36,898 bases of DNA from Clostridia bacterium (GCA_030539215.1 JAUNSM010000003.1:1-36898), one strand, 5' to 3'. Positions 15,556 to 25,353 are shown, counted from the first letter of the stretch. Numbers and translations: made by a program. The notes: generated by a model from the letters alone, not told the origin.

Positions 15556-17748
15556 TTGAAAAAAGTAATTAATACATTAGGAATAATTTTAATAAGTATA
15601 ATAATAATTACATTTAACCTAATAATAGGAGCAAATGAAAAAGGGCTAAGGGTGTTTCCAATTTGTATTTTTATGATATTAATTTTAATATATTTAATAT
15701 TAAGAAAAATATTACTAAATCAAAAGATTGTTATTAAAAACAAAGTGGATGCTATAGTTCTAATATTTATGATTTCTACTATTTTTCCACTTGTTTTTAA
15801 AACATATTCCACATATCAAGGAACTATAGAGTTTATATTAAAATATTTTTTTGTATATGCTGTTTATTTATTGGTTAGAAACACTGTAGATAGTAAGAAA
15901 AAAATTGATGTATTGGTAACAGTCACAATATTTTCTTCATTAATAATAGTGATTTTAGGAATAGATTTACAGCATTCAAATTATGCAACATGGATATTAC
16001 AAAATTTTAACTTAAAATATACAACAGATTATAGATTTAGTTCAACTTTTGGATATGCAAATTCAGTTGCTATATATATGGTATTTTGTATATTTTTAGC
16101 AATTTATAAAATTGAGACATCTGAGAAAAAAACAATAAAAGTTTTGTATATTGCATATATGCTCCTTGGTATCTACATTACATATATAACATATTCAAGA
16201 TCTGTATTTGCAATATTAGTATTGTCATTAATATTGTATTTTACAATAAAATACAGAAAAAATATAAAAAAAATAAGTATAATAGGAAGTAGCATATTAG
16301 TAATTATAATAATCTATATACTAACAATTGGACTAAATTACTCAAAACCATATACATTTAGCAAAGTATCATATACACAAGAAATTAAATATAATTTTGT
16401 ACCTAATACAGAATATATTATACAATTAGATTTAGATATGGTATGCAAATATGACACGGAAAATGCATTTGAAATTAATATAATTGAAGTAAATGAATAT
16501 TTTAATGAAACTAATTTAGCAAAAGTGAAAACTAATGGTCGTCAAAAAAATTACTATATTAAATTTATGCCAACAGAAGATATGCAATTAATAAAAATAA
16601 AAAATAAGTTAACTGGAACAGTTACAATAAATAAATGCTTAATAAATAATAAGGAATATATTTTACAATACAAATATATACCAAGTTCATTAGGACGATT
16701 ATTTAAATCTTTTTCAATAAAAGATGATAGTATAAGTCAAAGAGTTAAATTTTACGAAGATTGTATTAAAATAGCCAAAAATCACATATTAATAGGACAA
16801 GGTGGGAATACTTGGAAAAAAGTGTCGAATTCTGTACAAGAATATCCATACAGTGTAAAAGAAACACACAGTTACTTTTTTGAACTATTAATTTCATATG
16901 GCATAATAGGTGTATTATTATTTATATTATTAATATTAACAACACTAATAAAATTTATTATTATAGCAAAAAAAAATATAGATTTTAGAAAATATATACC
17001 GATTGTAATTGGTTTATTTTTAGTTATTAGTCATAGCTTTTTATTTGATTTTGATATGTCTTTTTTAATAATTCTTCTAATAGTTTTTGAATATATAGCT
17101 ATAATACAGTATAATAACAATAGCAATATGCAAATAAGTAAATATATTGATTATATAATTTTTGCACTATTGGGTTGTATATCTTGTATATACATATTAG
17201 CTAATATCGCAAAATACTGTATAAATTCAGGAGATTATAAAACAAAAATGAAGTTGAATTTTTATAATTCATCATATCAATATTTATATATTAACAATAA
17301 AATAAAAGAAAATTATGATTATGAAGAAATTATAAATAAAATACAAATGTTAATGATAAAAGAACCATACTATAAACAAACAGAATTGATAGACTTGTAT
17401 GTCACAATAATAAAAGACAATATAGACAAAATAGAAGAAAATAATTTAATACAATATTATAATTTCCTAATAGATAGACTTTCTAACATTAAGTTTGTAA
17501 CTCCAATGTATGTTGATACAATAATGTCAAGAGAAAAAGCTATATATAGTGCAATTGAAAGTATAAAAGAAATTGACAATCCTGAAATAAATAATATTAT
17601 AAAACAACTAAAAAACATAATGATTAATGAATATAATACAAACAAGGTAAACATAGAAGATATAAAAAGAAATGGGAAAGAGCAAGAAGATATAAATCAA
17701 ATAAAAAAAGAGTATAATAAGTTAATTAGGGAGATTAAAGATGAATAA
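15556..17748 (+). CDS. O-antigen ligase/Wzy-type polymerase
   Basis: A large membrane protein that polymerises or ligates the lipid-linked polysaccharide. Many hydrophobic helices occupy residues 5-260 and about 450-560. Between them lies an extracytoplasmic domain with the Wzy_C-like stretch YEDCIKIAKNHILIGQGGNTW and KETHSYFFELLISYG, the conserved region of the ligase superfamily. The C-terminal 170 residues are helical and soluble. I prefer the TTG at 15556, nine nt after GGAG (15543-15546); the TTG at 15541 would start on top of that site. It overlaps the next gene by 8 nt. Confidence 0.85.
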   Translation: MKKVINTLGIILISIIIITFNLIIGANEKGLRVFPICIFMILILIYLILRKILLNQKIVIKNKVDAIVLIFMISTIFPLVFKTYSTYQGTIEFILKYFFVYAVYLLVRNTVDSKKKIDVLVTVTIFSSLIIVILGIDLQHSNYATWILQNFNLKYTTDYRFSSTFGYANSVAIYMVFCIFLAIYKIETSEKKTIKVLYIAYMLLGIYITYITYSRSVFAILVLSLILYFTIKYRKNIKKISIIGSSILVIIIIYILTIGLNYSKPYTFSKVSYTQEIKYNFVPNTEYIIQLDLDMVCKYDTENAFEINIIEVNEYFNETNLAKVKTNGRQKNYYIKFMPTEDMQLIKIKNKLTGTVTINKCLINNKEYILQYKYIPSSLGRLFKSFSIKDDSISQRVKFYEDCIKIAKNHILIGQGGNTWKKVSNSVQEYPYSVKETHSYFFELLISYGIIGVLLFILLILTTLIKFIIIAKKNIDFRKYIPIVIGLFLVISHSFLFDFDMSFLIILLIVFEYIAIIQYNNNSNMQISKYIDYIIFALLGCISCIYILANIAKYCINSGDYKTKMKLNFYNSSYQYLYINNKIKENYDYEEIINKIQMLMIKEPYYKQTELIDLYVTIIKDNIDKIEENNLIQYYNFLIDRLSNIKFVTPMYVDTIMSREKAIYSAIESIKEIDNPEINNIIKQLKNIMINEYNTNKVNIEDIKRNGKEQEDINQIKKEYNKLIREIKDE

Positions 17749-18694
17749 ATGTTTGGTAACAATAATAATACCAACATATAATAGAATACAGTCACTTAAA
17801 AAAGCTATAGAAAGTATAATAAATCAGTCATATAGAAATTGTGAATTAGTTATTGTAGATGATAATGAAAAAGATTCTAGTATAGGAAAAGAAATAGAAG
17901 GAATTGTTAAAGAATATCAATTATTATATAATATAAAATATGTAAAATGTGATAAGCATACAAATGCTGCCATTGCACGAAATATAGGAATTAACCAAGC
18001 AAAAGGAACTTACATAACTTTTTTAGATGATGATGATACCTATTATATGGAAAGAATTAAAACATTAGTAACAAAAATGGAAGAAAACAGACAATATAAT
18101 ATAGCTTATACAAAGTGTATTGTAAAAGACAAGGGAAAAGTAATTCGAGAAGCAGGATATTTGCCAAGTGATTGTATATATGAATTATTAAATCAGCGCT
18201 CATTTTTTGGAACAGGGAGTAACTTATTTTTTAAAACAGAAATTTTAAATAAAATAAATGGTTTTGATGAAATGTTTTTAAAGTTTCAAGATTTAGAAAC
18301 AGTAATTAGAGCACTTGAAATAGATAATAAAATATTATTTATACCAGAAATATTAGTGGAAAAAAATCAAGATGATAGAAGCAATGATTTAAACATTAAA
18401 CAAAGAATTCAATATACAGAAAAATTTATAGAAAAGTTTGTGACTTTAATTAAAAAACAAAATTATGATGTAAATAAAATATATGCTAATAATTATTTTG
18501 AAATAGTTAAAATGTGTATTATAAGAAAAGACAAAAGTGCTTATATGAATCTAAAAGAAAAAATGAAGAAAGGCAATATAAAGATGACAATTAAAATGAA
18601 TGCTAAATGTATGCTTTTATATATAAATAATTATATTCATATAAAAAGTATATATTTACAAATAAAAAGCAAAAAATATAAAAGGAAAAATTAA
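17741..18694 (+). CDS. Family 2 glycosyltransferase
   Basis: A cytoplasmic GT-A fold enzyme adding a sugar to the repeat unit. The N-terminus VTIIIPTYNRIQSLKKAIES is diagnostic, followed by CELVIVDDNEKD, the acceptor-side AAIARNIGINQAKG and the metal-binding FLDDDD (Asp96-Asp99). GTGSNLFFKTEIL and GFDEMFLKFQDLE complete the catalytic core. It has 317 residues. The start overlaps the polymerase gene by 8 nt, and the stop overlaps the next start by one base, so the three are coupled. Donor and acceptor are unknown. Confidence 0.9.
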   Translation: MNKCLVTIIIPTYNRIQSLKKAIESIINQSYRNCELVIVDDNEKDSSIGKEIEGIVKEYQLLYNIKYVKCDKHTNAAIARNIGINQAKGTYITFLDDDDTYYMERIKTLVTKMEENRQYNIAYTKCIVKDKGKVIREAGYLPSDCIYELLNQRSFFGTGSNLFFKTEILNKINGFDEMFLKFQDLETVIRALEIDNKILFIPEILVEKNQDDRSNDLNIKQRIQYTEKFIEKFVTLIKKQNYDVNKIYANNYFEIVKMCIIRKDKSAYMNLKEKMKKGNIKMTIKMNAKCMLLYINNYIHIKSIYLQIKSKKYKRKN

Positions 18695-20634
18695 TGAAAG
18701 AAGATTTAGTATCAATAATAATGCCTGTTTATAACACACAAAAATACATTAAGCAATCTATACAATCAGTTATAGACCAAACATACCAAAACTGGGAACT
18801 AATCATAATAAATGATGGCTCTACAGATGATTGTTTAGATATTATAAATGTATTTAACAATGAAAAAATAAATGTAATTAATTTAAAGAAAAATAATGGA
18901 ATTGCAAACGCAAGAAATATTGGAATTAAAAATGCAAAAGGGAAATATGTTGCATTTATTGATAGTGACGATATTTGGAAAAATTATAAACTAGAGAAAC
19001 AGATACAATTTATGCAAGATAAAGATATAGCTTTTTCCTTTTCAGGATATGACAGAATAAACGAAGATGAAACAAAGTTAATAAGAAAAGTAAATGTTCC
19101 AAACAAAATTAATTATAAGCAAGCATTAGGAAACACAATAATATTAACATCAACAGTAATTATAGACATAGAAAAGATTGAAAAAAATAAAATACAAATG
19201 CCAAAATTAAAAATAGCAGAAGATACAGCAACATGGTATAGTATTTTAAAAACAGGAATTATAGCATATGGTTATAATGATTATGTAATTAAATATAGAT
19301 GTAGAAAAAGTGGAATATCATCAAACAAATTTAAATCAGTTATAAATCAATGGAAACTATATAAGGACTGCGAAAAATTAAATTTAATACAGAGAATAAT
19401 AAATATTACAATGTATGCTAAAAATGCAGTAATGAAAAGAATATCGCAAAAACAAAGAAATATTGGAAGAAAACTAAAAGTAATAGATGTTTTAGATATA
19501 TTTTATTTTATGCTTATATTGCCAATAAGCTTTATTGCCAGTTTTTTATTAAAGAAGAAAGATATTTGGATAATAGAAGAAAATCCAGAAGAAGCATGTG
19601 ACAATGGATTTACTTTATTTGAATATATAAGAAAAAATGAAAAAAGTATAAATGCATATTATGTAATAACAAAAAAATCAAAAGATTATAACAAAGTAAA
19701 CACATTAGGAAATGTAATAATTCATAGAAGTCTTAAACATTGGGTATATTACCTTAATTCAAAATATATACTAGTAACACAAAAATACGCAAACCCTTCA
19801 CCAGCAATATTTTATATTTTACATAATTTTGAAATTATAAAAAATAAAAGAATATTTTTACAACATGGAATAACTTTAAATGATTCAAAATGGATTTATT
19901 ATCCAAGAACTAAATTTAGATTATTTATATGTGGAGCAAAAAGAGAATATGAGTATGTACTAAATAAATTTGGATATCCAAATGAAAATATTACATATAC
20001 AGGACTTGCAAGATTTGACAAGATAACAGAAAATAACCAAACAGAGAATTATATATTAATAATGCCAACATGGAGAATATGGATAAAAGATAAAAATAAG
20101 GAATATGAATATTTTAAAAGATGGAATCAATTAATAAATAATAATCAAATAATACATTTATTAGAACAAACTAATTTGAAAATTAAATTAGTTTTACATA
20201 AAAACATGAAAAATTATAAAGACAAAATAAAGTCCACAAATGACAGAATAATTATAAAAAACAACAATGAAGTTAACATACAAGAAACACTAAAAAAATG
20301 TAAAATGCTAATTACAGATTATTCAAGCATAGCAATGGATATTGGCTATATTAAAAAACCAGCAATATATTATCAATTTGATGAGGCAAAATATAGAGAA
20401 TATCAATTACAAGAAGGTTATTTTTCATATTTAAATGACGGATTTGGAGATGTTTTAAACAATGAAAGCGATATAATTAATAAAATAAAATATTATATTA
20501 ATAATAATTTTACAATTGAGAATAAATATAATTTAAGAATAGACAAATTTTTTGAAAGAAGAGATGAAAACAATTGTAAAAGAATTGTACAAAATATTTT
20601 TAAAATAAATATGTCAAGTAAAAAATGTAAATAA
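18694..20634 (+). CDS. Bifunctional GT2 glycosyltransferase / CDP-glycerol-type phosphotransferase
   Basis: A 646-residue two-domain protein. Residues 1-230 are a GT2 domain: VSIIMPVYNTQKYIKQSI, WELIIINDGSTDD, GIANARNIGIKNAKG and metal-binding IDSDD at 89-93. A hydrophobic hinge (about 270-288) follows. Residues 290-640 match the CDP-glycerol glycerophosphotransferase family, with RIFLQHGITLNDSKW, the LIMPTWR strand and the LITDYSSIAMD motif near the C-terminus. This suggests a polymer with glycerol- or ribitol-phosphate parts, like a teichoic acid. The TAATG overlap with the previous gene indicates coupling. Domain identity is firm; the substrate is inferred. Confidence 0.88.
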   Translation: MKEDLVSIIMPVYNTQKYIKQSIQSVIDQTYQNWELIIINDGSTDDCLDIINVFNNEKINVINLKKNNGIANARNIGIKNAKGKYVAFIDSDDIWKNYKLEKQIQFMQDKDIAFSFSGYDRINEDETKLIRKVNVPNKINYKQALGNTIILTSTVIIDIEKIEKNKIQMPKLKIAEDTATWYSILKTGIIAYGYNDYVIKYRCRKSGISSNKFKSVINQWKLYKDCEKLNLIQRIINITMYAKNAVMKRISQKQRNIGRKLKVIDVLDIFYFMLILPISFIASFLLKKKDIWIIEENPEEACDNGFTLFEYIRKNEKSINAYYVITKKSKDYNKVNTLGNVIIHRSLKHWVYYLNSKYILVTQKYANPSPAIFYILHNFEIIKNKRIFLQHGITLNDSKWIYYPRTKFRLFICGAKREYEYVLNKFGYPNENITYTGLARFDKITENNQTENYILIMPTWRIWIKDKNKEYEYFKRWNQLINNNQIIHLLEQTNLKIKLVLHKNMKNYKDKIKSTNDRIIIKNNNEVNIQETLKKCKMLITDYSSIAMDIGYIKKPAIYYQFDEAKYREYQLQEGYFSYLNDGFGDVLNNESDIINKIKYYINNNFTIENKYNLRIDKFFERRDENNCKRIVQNIFKINMSSKKCK

Positions 20635-20708
20635 AAACTAATTAATCATCTACTGTTTTTTACAAAAAAAGCATAAATAAATATGTATAATTATAAAGAG
20701 AGGTAAAA

Positions 20709-21611
20709 ATGGATAAATTTAAATCTGGTTTTGTATCAATAATTGGAAGAACTAATGTAGGAAAGTCTACGTTAATAAATAATTTAGTAGGAGAAAAAGT
20801 TGCTATTACAACAGCTAAATGTCAAACAACAAGAACAGCAATAAAAGCAATAGTAAATAGAGAAAATTGTCAAATTATATTTACTGATACACCTGGAATA
20901 CATAAACCAAAAACAAAACTTGGAGAAATAATGAATGAAACTGCATGGGGAGCAATGCCAGATGTGGATTTAATATTATTTATTATTGAAGCAACTTCAG
21001 ATAAAATAGGAAAAGGTGATGCATTAATATTAGAAAAAATAAAGAAAACAAACAAAAAGACAATATTAATAATCAATAAAATAGATTTAATAGAAAAAGA
21101 AAAATTATTAAAGCTGATAGAATTATATAGTAATGAATATAATTTTCAAGCAATAATTCCAGTTTCTGCATTAAAAAATGAAAACACAGAAAAAATATTA
21201 AGCGAAATAGAAAAACACATTCCATTTGGCCCAGCATATTATGATATAGAAGAATATACTACTCAAACAGTACGACAAATTGCAGAAGAAACCATAAGAG
21301 AAAAAGCATTAAAAATGTTAGATGAAGAAGTGCCACACGGAATATTAGTACAAATAGATAAAATGAATTTAAGAAAAACTACAAAAGGAGAAGATATTTA
21401 TGACATTGAAGCAGTAATATTTGTGCTTAAAAAGACACATAAAGGAATTATAATTGGAAAACAAGGAGCAATGCTTAAACGTATTGGTACATACGCAAGA
21501 CAAGATATTGAAAAAACGTTAAATACAAAAGTTAATTTAAAATTGTGGGTAAAAGTTAAAGAAGATTGGCAAGAAAACAATAGTATATTAAAAATGTTTA
21601 AAAATGAATAA
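20709..21611 (+). CDS. era: GTPase Era
   Basis: An essential GTPase that binds the 3' end of 16S rRNA during 30S assembly. The G motifs are GRTNVGKST (13-21), CQTTRT, DTPGIH, NKID and VSAL. The KH domain has GIIIGKQGAMLKRIG with the GxxG loop. The 300 residues are full length. One small oddity is Thr15, where most Era proteins have Pro in G1. It is followed by yqzL and recO, a standard Firmicute order. Confidence 0.97.
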   Translation: MDKFKSGFVSIIGRTNVGKSTLINNLVGEKVAITTAKCQTTRTAIKAIVNRENCQIIFTDTPGIHKPKTKLGEIMNETAWGAMPDVDLILFIIEATSDKIGKGDALILEKIKKTNKKTILIINKIDLIEKEKLLKLIELYSNEYNFQAIIPVSALKNENTEKILSEIEKHIPFGPAYYDIEEYTTQTVRQIAEETIREKALKMLDEEVPHGILVQIDKMNLRKTTKGEDIYDIEAVIFVLKKTHKGIIIGKQGAMLKRIGTYARQDIEKTLNTKVNLKLWVKVKEDWQENNSILKMFKNE

Positions 21612-21687
21612 AATAAATAAAAATACAAAAGATAAAATTAAAGGTGTGAATAAAAATTTTACACAAAAATTAAGGAGTTGAAGACAG

Positions 21688-21855
21688 ATGATAAAACAAA
21701 TAGCGTGGAATACCTTTAAAAACACGGGAGATATAAATACATTTTTAGAATTAAAACAAGTAAAAGATATAGAATATAATATAAAGGCGGAAAACAATGA
21801 AATTGTTGAAAGTAAAAGGAGTAATAATAGCAGAGAAAACGGTATCAGACTTTGA
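21688..21855 (+). CDS. yqzL: YqzL-like small protein
   Basis: A 55-residue protein between era and recO, where yqzL is found in Firmicutes. The core IAWNTFKNTGDINTFLELKQV matches the small YqzL family, of unknown function. The ATG at 21688 follows TAAGGAG. The frame runs 59 nt into recO, so translation of the two is probably coupled. The C-terminal 15 residues lie entirely inside recO and look less conserved. Confidence 0.75.
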   Translation: MIKQIAWNTFKNTGDINTFLELKQVKDIEYNIKAENNEIVESKRSNNSRENGIRL

Positions 21856-22514
21856 TAAAATAGTTACAGTATTAACACCAAACATACGGAAAAATTGAAG
21901 TATTAGCAAAAGGAGCAAGAAGACCCAAAAGCCTTTTGATGGCTGCTACTCAATTTTTATGCTTTGGTGAGTATTTATTATATAAAAGCGGAAATTCATA
22001 TAGCATTAATTCTTGCGAAACAATAGAAGTATTTTATAATATAAGAACAGATTTAGACAAATTGAAATATACGTCATTTATTACTAAAATAATAAATGAT
22101 GTAACAACAGAAAATCAAAATACATATAAGGTTTTACAACTATATTTAAATACATTATATATAATATCAGAGACAAATAAAAATTTAAGTTTAGTAAATT
22201 CTGTATTTACATTAAGATTAATGTCAATAATAGGATTTAGACCAATAATACATGAATGTAAAAATTGTAAAAACAAAGAAGATTTATCATATTTTAGCTT
22301 TAAAGATTGTGGTTTAAAATGCAATAATTGTGGTAAGCAAGACAAAGGGGCAATTGAAATTAATAATACTACAAAAGATGCAATAAGATATGTAATTCTT
22401 TCAGATGCAAAAAAAATATTTTCATTTGATGTTCCAGAAGATACGATAAAAGAATTAAAAATAATATCAAAAATATATTTAGAAGACAAATTAGAAAAAG
22501 AGTATAAATTTTAG
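21797..22514 (+). CDS. recO: DNA repair protein RecO, read through a CGG +1 shift
   Basis: RecO loads RecA on SSB-coated DNA with RecR. The N-terminal OB domain begins MKLLKVKGVIIAEKTVSDFD, and the family continues LTP-x-x-GK-x-VLAKGARRPKS. Here the zero frame reads CCA AAC ATA CGG AAA AAT TGA and ends at codon 33, while GKIEVLAKGARRPKS lies in the +1 frame. Skipping C21887 gives TPNI-GKIEVLAK and a 238-residue protein, the normal size. A zinc-binding set is visible as CKNCKNKED and CGLKCNNCG. AAGG precedes the ATG within yqzL. RecO is widely kept, which argues that this gene works and is recoded. Confidence 0.88.
21887..21890 (+). other. CGGA +1 recoding site in recO
   Basis: Zero-frame AAC ATA CGG AAA AAT TGA terminates two codons after CGG. 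Skipping C21887 gives AAC ATA GGA AAA ATT GAA, restoring the conserved Gly-Lys of the RecO N-terminal domain at residue 31. Confidence 0.78.
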
Positions 22515-22536
22515 TTACTAGATAAAGTAGAAAATA

Positions 22537-22584
22537 GAGAAAGGCTGTGTATTTTTAGGCTTAAAAATATATAGTCTTTCTCTA
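22537..22584 (+). terminator. Long hairpin after recO
   Basis: A 22-bp stem with a few G-T wobble positions (22537-22558 against 22563-22584) and a GGCT loop, followed by AAAATTT. It probably ends the era-yqzL-recO transcript before the separate hpf promoter. Confidence 0.65.
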
Positions 22585-22639
22585 AAATTTGAAAACTACT
22601 ATATAATAACAAATTGTAATCAAAAATTAATAAAAATTC

Positions 22640-22668
22640 TTGATAAATATAATATCTTAATATATAAT
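22640..22668 (+). promoter_or_regulatory. SigA-type promoter for hpf
   Basis: TTGATA (22640-22645), a 17-nt spacer and TATAAT (22663-22668), 35 nt before the hpf start. Confidence 0.72.
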
Positions 22669-22702
22669 ACAAACAATAAATATTTGAAGAGGAGAGATAA
22701 TT

Positions 22703-23233
22703 ATGAATATAACAATTACAGGTAAAGATGTAAAAGCAACAGAAGCAATAAAAGATTATGTCGAAAAAAAGATAGAAAGAGTTGAAAAATATTTTGATAC
22801 AGATATTGATGTAACAGTTACAATAAGAACAGAAAAAAATGAACAAATTGCAGAAATGAGTGTTAAAGTAAAACAAGATACATATAGAGCAGTTACTTCT
22901 CATAGAGATATGTATGCATCTATAGATAAAGACATAGACATTTTAGAAGGTCAAATTAGAAAATGGAAAACAAGAAAGAACAAGGCAAATAAAGAGGAAT
23001 CTATAAAATCAATGCCATTAAATAATGAAGATACACAAAGAATAGAAGAAGAAATAATAAAAACTATTTATTATGATATAAAACCAATAACACCAGAAGA
23101 TGCAAAATTAAAATTACAAGAAAAACCTCAAGATAGATTTATAACATTTATAAATCAAGAAACAAATAAAGTAAATGTATTATTTAAATTAAAAGATAAT
23201 AAAAATTATGGTTTACTAGAACCAGAAGCATAA
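22703..23233 (+). CDS. hpf: Ribosome hibernation promoting factor, long form
   Basis: Binds the 30S decoding centre and dimerises 70S ribosomes into 100S particles in stationary phase. The N-terminal S30AE domain covers residues 1-100 (MNITITGKDVKATEAIKDYV, YRAVTSHRDMYASIDKDID). A linker leads to the C-terminal dimerisation domain, which begins near residue 120 (YYDIKPITPEDAKLKLQE, FITFINQETNKVNVLFK, YGLLEPE). At 176 residues it is the long type typical of Firmicutes. AGAGGAGAG precedes the ATG, and the gene has its own promoter. Confidence 0.96.
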   Translation: MNITITGKDVKATEAIKDYVEKKIERVEKYFDTDIDVTVTIRTEKNEQIAEMSVKVKQDTYRAVTSHRDMYASIDKDIDILEGQIRKWKTRKNKANKEESIKSMPLNNEDTQRIEEEIIKTIYYDIKPITPEDAKLKLQEKPQDRFITFINQETNKVNVLFKLKDNKNYGLLEPEA

Positions 23234-23284
23234 TAAATTAAATCACTAAATATATTTTGGTTTTGTAATATAAATGAGGTAAAT

Positions 23285-24337
23285 ATGACAATAACATTTG
23301 TAGAATTTTTAAATCAAATTGTTCAAAACCCAGTTATTTTAATTATTGTTGGATTAATATTAGGAGTTATATTAGTAAATGGATGGACAGATGCTCCTAA
23401 TGCAATTGCAACATGTGTTTCTACAAGAACATTATCACCTAAAAAATCGATAATAATGGCTACAATATTTAATTTCTTAGGGGTATTAGTAATGACATTA
23501 ATTAGTAGAGCTGTTGCTCAAACAGTATATAATATGGTGGATTTTGGGAATGTTCCAAGAGATGCATTAATTGCTTTATGTGCTGCTTTATTTGCAATAG
23601 TAATATGGGCAGTTGCGGCATGGATATTTGGAATTCCAACAAGTGAGAGCCATGCTCTTATTGCGGGAATTTCGGGTGCAGCAATAGCAATACAAGGCGG
23701 TATAGCAGGAATAAATGGAAATGAATGGATAAAAGTAATATATGGATTAGTTTTATCCACAGTAATGGGATTTGTTTTTGGATATTTAATAACAAAACTA
23801 ATTGAGAAGATATGCAAAAATATAGAAAGACAAAAAACAATCAAGTTTTTTAAGAAAACTCAAATTGTGGGTGCTGCTTCAATGGCATTTATGCATGGGG
23901 CACAAGATGGGCAAAAATTTATGGGGGTTTTTATGCTTTGTATATTTTTGGCAAATGGATATAGTAATGTAACAGATTTTACAATACCTATTTGGCTTAT
24001 GATATTATGTTCGCTAATAATGTCAATAGGAACATCAATAGGAGGATATAAAATTATAAAAACAGTAGGAATGGGAATGGTAAAATTAGAAACTTATCAA
24101 GGAGCAGCAGCAGATTTAGCAGGAGCAAGTTGTTTATTAGTATCATCAGTTTTAGGGTTACCAGTTAGTACAACACATACAAAAACTACATCAATAATGG
24201 GAGTTGGAGCATCAAAAAGGTTATCGTGTGTAAATTGGTCAATTGTAAAGGAAATGACTTTAGCATGGATATTAACATTTCCAAGTTGTGGATTACTAGG
24301 ATTTATGGCAACATATGTATTTATAAGAATATTTTAG
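23285..24337 (+). CDS. Low-affinity inorganic phosphate transporter, PiT family
   Basis: A sodium- or proton-coupled phosphate permease in the cytoplasmic membrane. The two internal repeats of the family each carry a signature: VNGWTDAPNAIATCVSTRTL near residue 30 and AFMHGAQDGQKFMGVFML near residue 205. Conserved GIPTSESHALIAGISGA and LPVSTTHTKTTSIMGVG follow in their halves. About ten membrane segments fill the 350 residues. The DUF47 partner gene follows after 8 nt, the usual pairing for this transporter. Confidence 0.94.
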   Translation: MTITFVEFLNQIVQNPVILIIVGLILGVILVNGWTDAPNAIATCVSTRTLSPKKSIIMATIFNFLGVLVMTLISRAVAQTVYNMVDFGNVPRDALIALCAALFAIVIWAVAAWIFGIPTSESHALIAGISGAAIAIQGGIAGINGNEWIKVIYGLVLSTVMGFVFGYLITKLIEKICKNIERQKTIKFFKKTQIVGAASMAFMHGAQDGQKFMGVFMLCIFLANGYSNVTDFTIPIWLMILCSLIMSIGTSIGGYKIIKTVGMGMVKLETYQGAAADLAGASCLLVSSVLGLPVSTTHTKTTSIMGVGASKRLSCVNWSIVKEMTLAWILTFPSCGLLGFMATYVFIRIF

Positions 24338-24345
24338 GAGAAAAA

Positions 24346-24966
24346 ATGAAAAAAGAAAAATTAAATTATTTTGATGAATTTATAAAAGGAACAGAATATT
24401 CAATAAAATGTTCAAATATGTTATTAGAAATTGTAAAAAATTTTAAGAATCAAGATATGAAGCAAAACATAGAAAAGATTCATAAAATAGAGCATGAAGC
24501 AGATGAAGAAAAACACCATATGATGAAATTTTTATTAAAAGATTTTTTACCACCAATAGAAAGAGAAGACATTATAAAAATTTCTCACAGAATTGATAAT
24601 GTTACAGACCTAACAGAGGAAATTTTAATAAATCTTAACATATTTAATGTAAAAAGTTTAGCTCCAGAAGTAATAGAATGTGCAGAACTTCTTGTAAAAT
24701 GTTGCGACAATTTAAAAGTATTATTAACAGAATTTGCAAACTTTAAAAAATCAAATATAATACAATCTAAAATAGTGGAAATAAACAAACTAGAAGAAGA
24801 GGGGGACAGCATATATCATAAATGTATGAAAAAAATATATGCTAATCCTAAAAATGTAATTGATATTATAATATGGACAACCATATATAATTGCTTTGAA
24901 GAATGTTTTGATGCATGCGAAAGTGTAGCAGATTATATAGAAACAGTAATAATGAAAAATTCATAA
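24346..24966 (+). CDS. DUF47/PhoU-like Pit accessory protein
   Basis: A helical cytoplasmic protein that partners with Pit transporters, related to PhoU. The 206 residues show the family pattern: YFDEFIKGTEYSIKCSNML at the start, IHKIEHEADEEKHHM (24479-24523), LPPIEREDIIKISHRID and INKLEEEGDSIYHKC. The start at 24346 follows TTTAGGAG by 6 nt; the longer open frame from 24226 would run back into the transporter gene. It is co-transcribed with the transporter, and a strong palindrome ends the unit. Confidence 0.9.
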   Translation: MKKEKLNYFDEFIKGTEYSIKCSNMLLEIVKNFKNQDMKQNIEKIHKIEHEADEEKHHMMKFLLKDFLPPIEREDIIKISHRIDNVTDLTEEILINLNIFNVKSLAPEVIECAELLVKCCDNLKVLLTEFANFKKSNIIQSKIVEINKLEEEGDSIYHKCMKKIYANPKNVIDIIIWTTIYNCFEECFDACESVADYIETVIMKNS

Positions 24967-24984
24967 ATAATTAAAAAAAGAAAA

Positions 24985-25014
24985 ATGCAGAAAATCAAAT
25001 TTGATTTTCTGCAT
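24985..25014. terminator. Perfect palindromic bidirectional terminator
   Basis: A 30-bp perfect palindrome (ATGCAGAAAATCAAA and its complement) between the DUF47 gene and the convergent spore protein gene. An A-run precedes it, giving a T-run for the minus-strand transcript. Confidence 0.8.
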
Positions 25015-25031
25015 ATTAGATTCAAGTTAAA

Positions 25032-25232
25032 CTATTTCATTTGACTTTCAGCTTGTTGTATCATTTTTTTAACCATGTTACCACCGATTCTACCAGCGTC
25101 TTTAGCTGATATATCACCATTATAACCATTTTTTAAATTAACTCCAACTTCACTAGCTACTTCATATTTGAATTTATCTAAAGAGTCTTTTGCTTCTGGA
25201 ACTAATCTTCTATTTGAATTTGATGTTGACAT
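25032..25232 (-). CDS. Alpha/beta-type small acid-soluble spore protein
   Basis: A DNA-coating protein that protects spore DNA and is degraded by GPR protease at germination. The 66 residues match the family: LVPEAKDSLDKFKYEVASEVGV, with the GPR cut region KYEVASE, and the C-terminal GDISAKDAGRIGGNMVKKMI. AGGAGGTG precedes the ATG. This is direct evidence that the organism makes endospores. The 186-nt upstream region probably carries a forespore promoter, but I could not identify a convincing one. Confidence 0.96.
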   Translation of the reverse strand: MSTSNSNRRLVPEAKDSLDKFKYEVASEVGVNLKNGYNGDISAKDAGRIGGNMVKKMIQQAESQMK

Positions 25233-25353
25233 TATTTTTCACCTCCTAGGATATGAATTAAATCATTTAAAAGCTTTTATTTGCTTTTCATAATTATGAT
25301 GTGCATAATCAAATTTTTTAAACTAGAAATTTTTGTTAAAATTTTGTTTTATA

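Noticed and set aside
22511-22903. Minus-strand open frame rich in Cys, Tyr and Phe
   Set aside because: It is a shadow of the AT-rich hpf region with no start signals and low-complexity composition. The same holds for other minus-strand frames such as 5824-6096 and 23518-23844.
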